From Betaproteobacteria bacterium (GTDB taxonomy: Bacteria > Pseudomonadota > Gammaproteobacteria > Burkholderiales > Thiobacteraceae), in assembly GCA_025361165.1 (NCBI GenBank), contig JANYAU010000123.1:1-37931 (forward strand): a stretch of DNA of 37,931 nt, in the 5' to 3' direction. Positions within the stretch are counted from its first letter, which is position 1. Each line of letters starts with the position of its first letter. Positions 25,466-31,952 of this stretch are shown here, one piece after another. The position numbers and the translations under genes are program-made. Below the pieces are notes generated by a model. The model made no database searches. It was given only the letters and a program-made list of their open reading frames with translations, and was not told the DNA's origin.

Positions 25466-26370
25466 TGCTGAGCCAGATCATGGAAGCGTGTAACCGCATC
25501 ATCCAAATTGCTGTAATTGAATGTGTAGCAGTCGCATCGGTCAATTAAATTGGAGGCGGTTTGAAATCCACGTAAGCCAAGCATACTGTAGTTGAAAGTA
25601 TTGTCGGCGATCTTCATGCACGCGCTAGCCTTGGCATGTTCATCCAGTTGCGCGGTTACGCCGGGTTCGTATTTCGGAAATACAACCCAGGCTGGCACGG
25701 CAGTTTCTTGGCTGCGCATCACGCTGGCTGTGGGTGCTCTCATGTGTGCGACGGTGCCTTTATTCGTGTCATGGGATGCGCGGCCCATGGTGACGGTTTT
25801 TTCAAAACCTTGAATGATCTGGATGGACTCATTTTTAAGGCTGACCGGGCGGCACATCGGAACAATTTCCAGCGTATCCAACGATACCAGGGTGAGTTCA
25901 TCGGACAGCAAGCGCCATCCGCGTGTCACCAATGCCGCACACAAAGTACTTTTCCCGGAGCCCGGGGGGGCCGGCAAGATCATGGCGCGGCCATTTTTTT
26001 CTATTACCGCGCCGTGGATGACCAGATAACGATGGTATTGCGTCGAGATGCACCAATTCAATCCCCATTCCAGCAAGGGGTAAGCTTGATCCGCGGGCAG
26101 CGGTTTGAACGGGACGAAACCGTCGGTGCGAAAAATGACTTGTGGCGCTAACCAGCGCCGCACATTTTTCGGCGGATCAATGCTGACATGGAAGTCCGCA
26201 AAAGCGGCCTCCGGTTCAAGCGGGTAATCTGCGTAGAGCAGATGCAAACCTTGCGCAATGGATGAGAGCGATGACTGGATACGGACGAGGTAGGTTCCAA
26301 TGCGGATCTGGACTCCCTCGCGCCGGAGTTCCCGGGCTAATGCGTTAACGGTAAGGCCGGATACGTTCAA
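25462..26370 (-). CDS. HprK-related kinase A
   Basis: A 302-residue protein related to the C-terminal domain of HPr kinase/phosphorylase. It has VIHGAVIEKNGRAMIL, the P-loop PPGSGKST (135-142) and LLSDELTLVSLD (about 154-165) as the Walker-B-like region. Bacterial HPr motifs for recognising PTS HPr are not apparent and no ptsH is nearby, so it probably phosphorylates another protein or a small molecule. The start is a TTG that overlaps the PqqD-like gene stop (TTGA); no better start is near. Its end overlaps the nucleotidyltransferase ATG. Family assignment (HprK-rel-A) is from memory of the HPr-rel-A group and fits the gene order. Confidence 0.85.
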   Translation of the reverse strand: MNVSGLTVNALARELRREGVQIRIGTYLVRIQSSLSSIAQGLHLLYADYPLEPEAAFADFHVSIDPPKNVRRWLAPQVIFRTDGFVPFKPLPADQAYPLLEWGLNWCISTQYHRYLVIHGAVIEKNGRAMILPAPPGSGKSTLCAALVTRGWRLLSDELTLVSLDTLEIVPMCRPVSLKNESIQIIQGFEKTVTMGRASHDTNKGTVAHMRAPTASVMRSQETAVPAWVVFPKYEPGVTAQLDEHAKASACMKIADNTFNYSMLGLRGFQTASNLIDRCDCYTFNYSNLDDAVTRFHDLAQQ

Positions 26371-26657
26371 TGGTTTATTGATTCGATGAAACCGAGTTCC
26401 AGAAGGTGGGTAAGCACCCTATCAATCGCCATGCGCGCTTCTTTATCTAGCGGGCCGGTGTTGGAGGATAACACGCGACTTGCGATTTCTTCGTGGGTAC
26501 AGGGGGCACTATGGATCAGGTTTAGAATCTGGAAAGCTTCGCACGTCAGATGGTGGGTGTCGCCCGATGCTACGTCATAGATAACTGCGCCGTCTGTCCA
26601 TTCTTTGCAGTGGAATTCGCGGCAGACCCGCCAGTATCCGGTAACGATGTTGCCCAC
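26367..26657 (-). CDS. PqqD-family peptide chaperone of the HPr-rel-A-type cluster
   Basis: A 96-residue PqqD-like protein. The central motif AVIYDVASGDTHHLTCEAFQ is the PqqD/RRE signature, and the rest is a winged-helix-like helical region ending ELGFIESINH. In other systems such domains bind a leader peptide and present it to a modifying enzyme. Here the nearest candidate client is the Cys-rich protein encoded 21 bp upstream. The start is GTG with a weak ribosome-binding site, consistent with dependence on upstream translation. The 3' end overlaps the kinase start by 4 bp. Confidence 0.85.
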   Translation of the reverse strand: MGNIVTGYWRVCREFHCKEWTDGAVIYDVASGDTHHLTCEAFQILNLIHSAPCTHEEIASRVLSSNTGPLDKEARMAIDRVLTHLLELGFIESINH

Positions 26658-26678
26658 TCTATAAATCTGTTCAAGCGC

Positions 26679-27374
26679 TTAAGGACAGAGATAAGCAGTG
26701 CCGGTGTCTGTACCGTCGGGGTTGATCACATTGCAGAACACCAGGTTTTCCGCTTGGTAGATATTGTCGTTCGAGTTGGGTATCGGGCAATTTTCCATGG
26801 AGCCGCTATTGGAGCCGCTATACGTGCTTGAAAAAGTGCTGGCGGGCGCACCGTGTTTATATAGGTTGATGATCTCGGAAGCGGTGTAGGCACTAGATAT
26901 ACCCATCGCGGCAGCTTTTGCTGCATTGAGAAGCGCCGCGGTAGCGTGAAATTCGCGGGAACCGGGAGCGTTATGCAATACCCACATCATCGTCTGGCTG
27001 CCGCAAGGACAAGAGCCGAACACACTCGCGAATGTTGTAGGCGGATGCATCGTTCCACCCGAGCATTGGCAAATGCTGTAAGGATAATAGGGCGTGGGCC
27101 ACGTGCCGGGGCTGGTCTTCCAGTAGCCGGGGCTACAAGCCAAACAAGAAACTTTGGCTCCATGGCTTGAGGTATTTCCCGACATGCCGCCGGAGCCAGT
27201 GCACGAATAAGTCGAACCCATGACCGGTTTGCTGGCCAAGCTGAGAATCACACCTGAGCCTGAAACAGCCAAAGCGAAGCGCCGTCGTGACTCCCGTACC
27301 TGATCCTGCCTCTGCTCGGGATTCTGCGTTTCTGGCTCGTTTGCAGTTGGGGTGTTATTTGCGTTTTTTTCCAT
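26679..27374 (-). CDS. Tat-signal-like, Cys/Gly/Ser-rich exported protein; putative client of the HPr-rel-A-type enzymes
   Basis: A 231-residue protein that I do not recognise as a named family. A polar N-terminus of about 28 residues (Asn/Gln/Glu-rich) precedes S29-RRRFAL, which resembles the twin-arginine motif. A hydrophobic stretch (about 33-48) and a possible cleavage site after PVMG-53 follow. The mature part has ten cysteines, including C77-LA-C80, C-QC and C-PC pairs. It also has CSPGYWKTSPGTWP (80-93), a motif seen in diverse extracellular proteins, and a final Cys-Pro. It is first in the operon, with AAGGG six bases before the ATG, downstream of a structured leader. Tat export would let the cytoplasmic PqqD, kinase and nucleotidyltransferase act before transport; that is inference. 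Confidence 0.75.
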   Translation of the reverse strand: MEKNANNTPTANEPETQNPEQRQDQVRESRRRFALAVSGSGVILSLASKPVMGSTYSCTGSGGMSGNTSSHGAKVSCLACSPGYWKTSPGTWPTPYYPYSICQCSGGTMHPPTTFASVFGSCPCGSQTMMWVLHNAPGSREFHATAALLNAAKAAAMGISSAYTASEIINLYKHGAPASTFSSTYSGSNSGSMENCPIPNSNDNIYQAENLVFCNVINPDGTDTGTAYLCP

Positions 27375-27409
27375 ATTAAGCCCTTAGGTTCTTAATCGCC
27401 GAGAAATCA

Positions 27410-27500
27410 GCGCAATCTTAACGTATTGAAGCAAGTATTGCGCCAATTAATAGGGGTAAGCGATTTTAGCTTACGGATCAATACGATAACATATTGATCC
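27410..27500 (-). promoter_or_regulatory. Leader with three consecutive perfect inverted repeats
   Basis: Reading in the direction of transcription, the first repeat has arms 27500-27492 and 27483-27475 (GGATCAATA, 9 bp, 8-nt loop). The second follows with no gap: 27474-27469 and 27461-27456 (GTAAGC, 6 bp, 7-nt loop). The third has arms 27443-27437 and 27416-27410 (GCGCAAT, 7 bp, 20-nt loop). The ribosome-binding site comes 25 bases later. The predicted transcript start is at about 27503, so the RNA would begin almost directly with the first stem. Operator or cis-RNA function is possible. Confidence 0.6.
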
Positions 27501-27509
27501 AGATTGATG

Positions 27510-27537
27510 ATTATTTTTATTTTGCGGACTTTGTAAA
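27510..27537 (-). promoter_or_regulatory. Putative sigma-70 promoter of the HPr-rel-A-type operon
   Basis: On the minus strand -35 TTTACA (27537-27532), 16 bp, -10 AATAAT (27515-27510); each hexamer matches the consensus at five positions. It lies in an A/T-rich stretch between the prmC stop (27621) and the structured leader. The rest of 27541-27620 shows no clear feature. Confidence 0.6.
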
Positions 27538-27620
27538 GTATTTCGACGCTTATATCCTGTGTGCGCTGGCTTAATTTTACTACGGGCAGGTAGGCGATAA
27601 GAGGCGGCTCGGATAGCCGG

Positions 27621-28514
27621 TTAATTGCCAATAGTGCAATATTTTTCGCCATCACGCGTTTTTTTACCCAGGCTAACGCGTGCTTTCCCTCCAAGATCTC
27701 GGTGGCAAGCCACTTCCGCGTATCCCCACGCGGCAAGTAAAGCGGCGCACGCCTCTTGTTGATCATAACCATGTTCAAATAGTAAGTACCCGCCTTCGGC
27801 TAGAAGCTTGAATGATAATGGGACGATGTGGCGGATCGCATCCATGCCATCAGGGCCGGCGCGCAACGCGAGAGCCGGCTCAAACTGGATATCCTTACCG
27901 AGGAGATGCGGGTCATTTTCCGCGACATAGGGTGGGTTGGAAACGATCACATCAAAGCAGCTAGTGCTCGGTAGTGCGCCAAACCAGTCACTAGCCATAA
28001 ACGAGACGTTTGGCGTCTTGAGCTTGGCTGCGTTGGCCTTTGCGACGGCGAGTGCGCGCATTGATACATCCAATGCGATCACCTGCGCCTGCGGCCGGTG
28101 CTTAGCCAGCGTAATCGCGATCGCGCCGCTGCCGGTACCAAGATCTAGGATGCGCACCGGTCGATGGCGGGGAATGCGTTCAAGGGCGAGTTCCACCAGC
28201 AGTTCGGTCTCGGGGCGCGGGATCAGCACATCCGGTGTTACGCTAAATACCAGTTCGTAAAATTCGCGTTGGCCGATAAGGTAGGCAATCGGTTCCCCCT
28301 TAAGCCGCCGCGCAAGTAGCGCGGTGAACTGGGTGAGAGCGGAATCCGTTAACGCTACTTCAGGGTAAGCAAGCAGATAGGCGCGCGGTTTACTCAGCAC
28401 ATGACCGAATAGCACATGGGCTTCGAGTGCGGCGACGTTGATCTCTAGCGCGAGTGAATGAATGAGTTGCTTGCGCGCCGCAAGTAAGGTCGCGCCGAGT
28501 GTCGAGGCGATCAC
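27621..28514 (-). CDS. prmC: Peptide chain release factor N5-glutamine methyltransferase PrmC
   Basis: A 297-residue class I SAM methyltransferase that methylates the Gln of the GGQ motif in release factors. The N-terminal helical domain is followed by [14 protein letters not shown], the SAM motif [16 protein letters not shown] and the catalytic NPPY in [13 protein letters not shown]. The C-terminus runs slightly past the usual end. It overlaps prfA by 4 bp (28511-28514), pairing the enzyme with one of its substrates. The operon is hemA-prfA-prmC, a common betaproteobacterial order. Confidence 0.95.
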   Translation of the reverse strand: MIASTLGATLLAARKQLIHSLALEINVAALEAHVLFGHVLSKPRAYLLAYPEVALTDSALTQFTALLARRLKGEPIAYLIGQREFYELVFSVTPDVLIPRPETELLVELALERIPRHRPVRILDLGTGSGAIAITLAKHRPQAQVIALDVSMRALAVAKANAAKLKTPNVSFMASDWFGALPSTSCFDVIVSNPPYVAENDPHLLGKDIQFEPALALRAGPDGMDAIRHIVPLSFKLLAEGGYLLFEHGYDQQEACAALLAAWGYAEVACHRDLGGKARVSLGKKTRDGEKYCTIGN

Positions 28515-29596
28515 GCCGCTTGCTCGCCCAAGGCGGCGAGCAGGTCTGCTTGGTATTGGTTGGAAAGCGATTGGGTCAGTTCTTCCAAATCGCCGTCCAT
28601 GATGGCGTCGATTTTATACAGCGTGAGATTGATGCGGTGGTCGGTGATACGCCCCTGCGGAAAATTGTAAGTGCGGATGCGCTCCGAGCGGTCGCCGCTG
28701 CCGATCAGCGATTTGCGCGTGGCGGCTTCTTTGTCGTGTTGCGCGCGCACTTGCTGGTCTTTGATGCGTGCCGCGAGCACCGACATCGCTTGCGCTTTGT
28801 TGCGATGTTGCGAACGATCGTCCTGACATTCCACCACGATGCCGGTGGGCAGATGCGTGATGCGTACCGCCGAATCGGTCTTGTTGATATGTTGCCCGCC
28901 CGCACCGGATGCGCGAGAGGTGTCGATGCGCAAATCGGCGGGATTTAATACCACATCGCTGACTTCATCGGCTTCCGGGAGCACGGCTACCGTGCAAGCT
29001 GAAGTGTGGATGCGGCCTTGGGTTTCGGTATCGGGCACGCGCTGCACGCGGTGCCCGCCGGATTCGAATTTAAGCTTGGAGTAAGCGCCATTGCCGATGA
29101 TTTGGGCGATGATTTCTTTATAGCCGCCCACTTCGCCTTCGCTATGCGAAACCACTTCGACCTTCCAGCCTTGGCGCTCGGCGTAGCGCGAATACATACG
29201 GAACAAATCACCAGCAAACAACGCCGATTCGTCGCCGCCGGTACCGGCGCGAATTTCCAAATAGAGATTGCGCTCGTCGTTGCTGTCTTTGGGCAGCAGC
29301 AGTTTTTGCAAATCGCGTTCAAGCGTTTCCAGCTTGGCCTGGTTCTCGCGCAGCTCGGTTTCGGCGAAGGCTTTCATTTCCAGGTCGGCGAGCATTTCTT
29401 GGGCGGTGGCGATATCGCGCTCGACCTGTTGGTAGGTGTGGAACAGCGCGACCACAGTACCAATTTCGGCATGCTCACGCGTTAGCTTGCGGTAGTTGTC
29501 CATGTCGCGCGTGACATCCTCGGCGCTCACCAGCCTATTTAACTCCTCCAGCCGTTGACTTAACTGGATGAGTTTGATGGTAAGAGAAGGTTTCAT
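28511..29596 (-). CDS. prfA: Peptide chain release factor 1
   Basis: A 361-residue class I release factor that terminates translation at UAA and UAG. The GGQ motif is in [16 protein letters not shown], and [20 protein letters not shown] and [18 protein letters not shown] are family blocks. The ATG at 29596 overlaps the hemA stop (ATGA) and matches the family start MKPSLTIKL; a longer frame is open upstream but unlikely. It is translationally coupled on both sides in hemA-prfA-prmC. Confidence 0.97.
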   Translation of the reverse strand: MKPSLTIKLIQLSQRLEELNRLVSAEDVTRDMDNYRKLTREHAEIGTVVALFHTYQQVERDIATAQEMLADLEMKAFAETELRENQAKLETLERDLQKLLLPKDSNDERNLYLEIRAGTGGDESALFAGDLFRMYSRYAERQGWKVEVVSHSEGEVGGYKEIIAQIIGNGAYSKLKFESGGHRVQRVPDTETQGRIHTSACTVAVLPEADEVSDVVLNPADLRIDTSRASGAGGQHINKTDSAVRITHLPTGIVVECQDDRSQHRNKAQAMSVLAARIKDQQVRAQHDKEAATRKSLIGSGDRSERIRTYNFPQGRITDHRINLTLYKIDAIMDGDLEELTQSLSNQYQADLLAALGEQAA

Positions 29597-30843
29597 TCTT
29601 GACGTAAGTGGTAGAGTCGGCGCAACCAAATTTCGAGCGACTCGCGCTCGTCTTGATCGGCATTGCTCAGGGCGTGAGTGGGGCCATGCATGAGTTTGTT
29701 GGTGAGTGCATGGGATAAATAATCCATGACTTTTTCCGGATCGTCGCCGCGCGCGAGCTGTTTCAAAGCGCGTTCCAATTCTTGCCGGCGCTGGCGTTCG
29801 GCATGATCGCGCAGCGCGCGAATGGTGGGTACGGTATCACGCGCATGCACCCACGCCATAAAGTGGTGTACGCGGGTTTCGATGATGCTTTCGGCTTGGG
29901 TTGCGGCGGCTTGGCGGCTATCCATGCCTTGTTGCACCACCTCGGCCAAATCGTCCACTGCGTATAAAAATACGTCATTAAGTTGCGCTACTTCCGGCTC
30001 GATATCGCGCGGCACCGCGAGATCCACCATAAACATCGGGCGGTGCTTGCGGGTCTTGATTGCGCGCTCGACCATGCCCTTGCCCAAAATTGGCAACGGC
30101 GAGGCGGTGCAGCTAATCACGATATCGTGCCGTGCCAACACCTCAGGCAACTCGTTCAAAGTGATCGAGTTGGCATTCACCCGGCGCGCCAGCACATGCG
30201 CGCGCTCCAGCGTGCGGTTGGCGATGGTGATGTGGCGCGGGTGCTGCGCGTTAAAGTGGTCGAGACATAACTCGATCATCTCACCGGCGCCGATGAACAG
30301 CACTGATTGCTCCTGGATACTGGGAAAAATACGTTGCGCCAGCCGCACGGCGGCGGCCGCCATCGACACCGAATTCGCGCCGATGTTGGTGGTGCTGCGC
30401 ACTTCTTTCGCGACCGAGAACGTGCGTTGAAACAGCTTGTGCAACAGCGTGCCTAGCGTGCCGGCGGATTCCGCAGTTTTCACCGCTTGCTTCATCTGCC
30501 CCAAAATTTGCGGTTCGCCCAATACCATCGAATCCAACCCGCTGGCGACCCGGAATGCATGTTTGACGGCTAGTTCCTGAGGCAAGATATAGAGATAAGG
30601 GACAATAGTGGCGCGCGGCAATTGGTGAAACTCGGACAGCCAGTCGATTGCCTGAGCCGGTTCCTCGGTATTGCAGTAAATTTCGGTGCGATTGCAGGTG
30701 GAAAGAATGGCAGCTTCTTTAACCGTCTTATGTGCAGCCAAGTCGTGCAACGCCGGTTCCAGGCGCTCAGCCGGAAACGCCACCTGCTCGCGAATATCGA
30801 GCGGCGCTGTCTGATGATTAATGCCAAACGCGAAAAGTTGCAT
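29593..30843 (-). CDS. hemA: Glutamyl-tRNA reductase
   Basis: A 416-residue enzyme that reduces glutamyl-tRNA(Glu) to glutamate-1-semialdehyde, the first step of the C5 haem pathway. The N-terminal [17 protein letters not shown] and the active-site cysteine in [13 protein letters not shown] identify it. [20 protein letters not shown], the NADPH-domain [13 protein letters not shown] and the C-terminal dimerisation helices are present. The ribosome-binding site is weak. A short hairpin, AGCCC-gttt-GGGCT (30867-30880), lies in the leader 24-37 bases before the start and might affect translation. It heads hemA-prfA-prmC. Confidence 0.97.
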   Translation of the reverse strand: MQLFAFGINHQTAPLDIREQVAFPAERLEPALHDLAAHKTVKEAAILSTCNRTEIYCNTEEPAQAIDWLSEFHQLPRATIVPYLYILPQELAVKHAFRVASGLDSMVLGEPQILGQMKQAVKTAESAGTLGTLLHKLFQRTFSVAKEVRSTTNIGANSVSMAAAAVRLAQRIFPSIQEQSVLFIGAGEMIELCLDHFNAQHPRHITIANRTLERAHVLARRVNANSITLNELPEVLARHDIVISCTASPLPILGKGMVERAIKTRKHRPMFMVDLAVPRDIEPEVAQLNDVFLYAVDDLAEVVQQGMDSRQAAATQAESIIETRVHHFMAWVHARDTVPTIRALRDHAERQRRQELERALKQLARGDDPEKVMDYLSHALTNKLMHGPTHALSNADQDERESLEIWLRRLYHLRQE

Positions 30844-30943
30844 GTCAGGTCAGTATGGTTACTGGAAGCCCGTTTGGGCTCTATGAGCAATAGCGTAATT
30901 TTACAGGGTTTTCCGCAGGGGATATAAATTAGCGGAAGGAAGG

Positions 30944-31019
30944 AATCTGGTGGCCAAGGGCTATCGCCCCCTGGGCGATTTTCGCTCGCCACACTCGCGG
31001 AAATCTGGTGGCCAAGGGC
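30944..31019. repeat. 18-bp direct repeat: copy of the tRNA-Phe 3' end beside the gene
   Basis: AATCTGGTGGCCAAGGGC is found at 30944-30961 and 31002-31019. The second copy covers the CCA end and acceptor stem of tRNA-Phe; the first lies 58 bp downstream of it in the tRNA direction. Between them is a perfect hairpin ATCGCCC-cct-GGGCGAT (30963-30979). A duplicated tRNA 3' end is what integration and loss of a small element at this gene would leave; local duplication is the alternative. Confidence 0.7.
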
Positions 31020-31081
31020 GGAATCGAACCACCGACACAAGGATTTTCAATCCTCTGCTCTACCGACTGAGCTACTTGGCC
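31006..31081 (-). tRNA. tRNA-Phe (GAA)
   Basis: A 76-nt cloverleaf read on the minus strand. The 5' acceptor GGCCAAG pairs with CTTGGCC, the D-arm is GCTCAGTCGGTAGAGC, the anticodon arm is GGATT-GAA-AATCC with anticodon GAA, and the T-arm is GGTGG-TTCGATT-CCGCC. The discriminator is A and CCA is encoded. It closely resembles E. coli tRNA-Phe. It stands alone with its own promoter at 31129-31157. Confidence 0.98.
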
Positions 31082-31128
31082 GTTTTGCCCGGCGTTTTGA
31101 GGTTTCGACGCACGCGGGAAAGCCCGGC

Positions 31129-31157
31129 ATTACACCCGAAAAGGGCTTTAGCGTCAA
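31129..31157 (-). promoter_or_regulatory. tRNA-Phe promoter overlapping the trmB stop codon
   Basis: On the minus strand -35 TTGACG (31157-31152), 17 bp, -10 TGTAAT (31134-31129), about 47 bp before the tRNA. The TGA of the -35 is also the trmB stop (31156-31154). A 7-bp inverted repeat AAAGCCC/GGGCTTT (about 31120-31150) spans the spacer and -10. Confidence 0.7.
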
Positions 31158-31849
31158 GGCGAACCACGCTTCTTAAACAGGATATCCCATACGCCATGGC
31201 CAAGTTTTAGGCCGCGTTGCTCGAATTTGGTCAGTGGCCGGTACGCGGGTCGCGGCGCGTAGCCCCTGGCGGTGTTTTCGAGTAGCGATTCATTTTGAAA
31301 GGTGGCCAGAATGTGTTCGGCGTAGTGTTCCCAATCGGTCGCGGCGTGAATATAGCCACCGGGCCGCAGTCGGCTAGCGAGCAAGCGCACGAATTCGGGC
31401 CGGATCAAGCGCCGTTTGTGGTGGCGCGTCTTCGGCCATGGGTCGGGGAAGAAAATATGGATGCCGGAGAGCGTGTTTTCTCCCACCATGGTTTGCAGTA
31501 CCTCTACTGCGTCATGTTGAATCACGCGCACATTTTTTAAGTCGCGTTCGCCCAGCTGTTTGAGCAGGCTACCCACACCTGGCGTATGCACTTCCACGCC
31601 GATGAAGTCGGTGTCAGGGCGGCTTGCCGCGATTTCCGCCGTGCTTTCACCCATTCCGAAACCGATTTCCACTACCTGCGGCGCATCGCGTCCAAACACC
31701 GCGGTTAAGTCGACTCGTTGCGCGCAGTAGGGGATGGCGAAAACCGACAGCAGCGCATCATAGGCGCGTTGTTGCGCGTGCGATATGCGGCCTTGACGCA
31801 GCACGTAGCTGCGCACAGGGCGACGGGGAGGTAGGGGCGTGAATGTCAT
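31154..31849 (-). CDS. trmB: tRNA (guanine-N7-)-methyltransferase TrmB
   Basis: A 231-residue SAM-dependent enzyme that makes m7G46 in the tRNA variable loop. Family motifs are [15 protein letters not shown] (SAM site), [33 protein letters not shown] and the C-terminal TKFEQRG. The N-terminal basic [15 protein letters not shown] segment is typical of proteobacterial TrmB. It is followed directly by tRNA-Phe, itself a possible substrate class. It is divergent from the GGDEF-EAL gene across about 100 bp. Confidence 0.96.
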   Translation of the reverse strand: MTFTPLPPRRPVRSYVLRQGRISHAQQRAYDALLSVFAIPYCAQRVDLTAVFGRDAPQVVEIGFGMGESTAEIAASRPDTDFIGVEVHTPGVGSLLKQLGERDLKNVRVIQHDAVEVLQTMVGENTLSGIHIFFPDPWPKTRHHKRRLIRPEFVRLLASRLRPGGYIHAATDWEHYAEHILATFQNESLLENTARGYAPRPAYRPLTKFEQRGLKLGHGVWDILFKKRGSP

Positions 31850-31952
31850 GGCAGAAAGGGTGCAATTTTAGCAAGAAATTCTGTGACTTAGCGATCTAAA
31901 GATGCGCTGTGCCGCGACGATAACAGATGGATGAATTACGGATTGCCTTTGC

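Noticed and set aside
27407-27778. A 123-codon minus-strand frame overlapping the prmC 3' end and the leader of the HPr-rel-A-type operon
   Set aside because: It is mostly another frame of prmC, lacks a ribosome-binding site and runs through the promoter and hairpins; the product has no recognisable domain.
30963-30979. Hairpin ATCGCCC-cct-GGGCGAT considered as the tRNA-Phe terminator
   Set aside because: In the tRNA direction no T-run follows the stem; the short T-run is on the opposite strand, where no gene ends. It is kept only as part of the repeat region.
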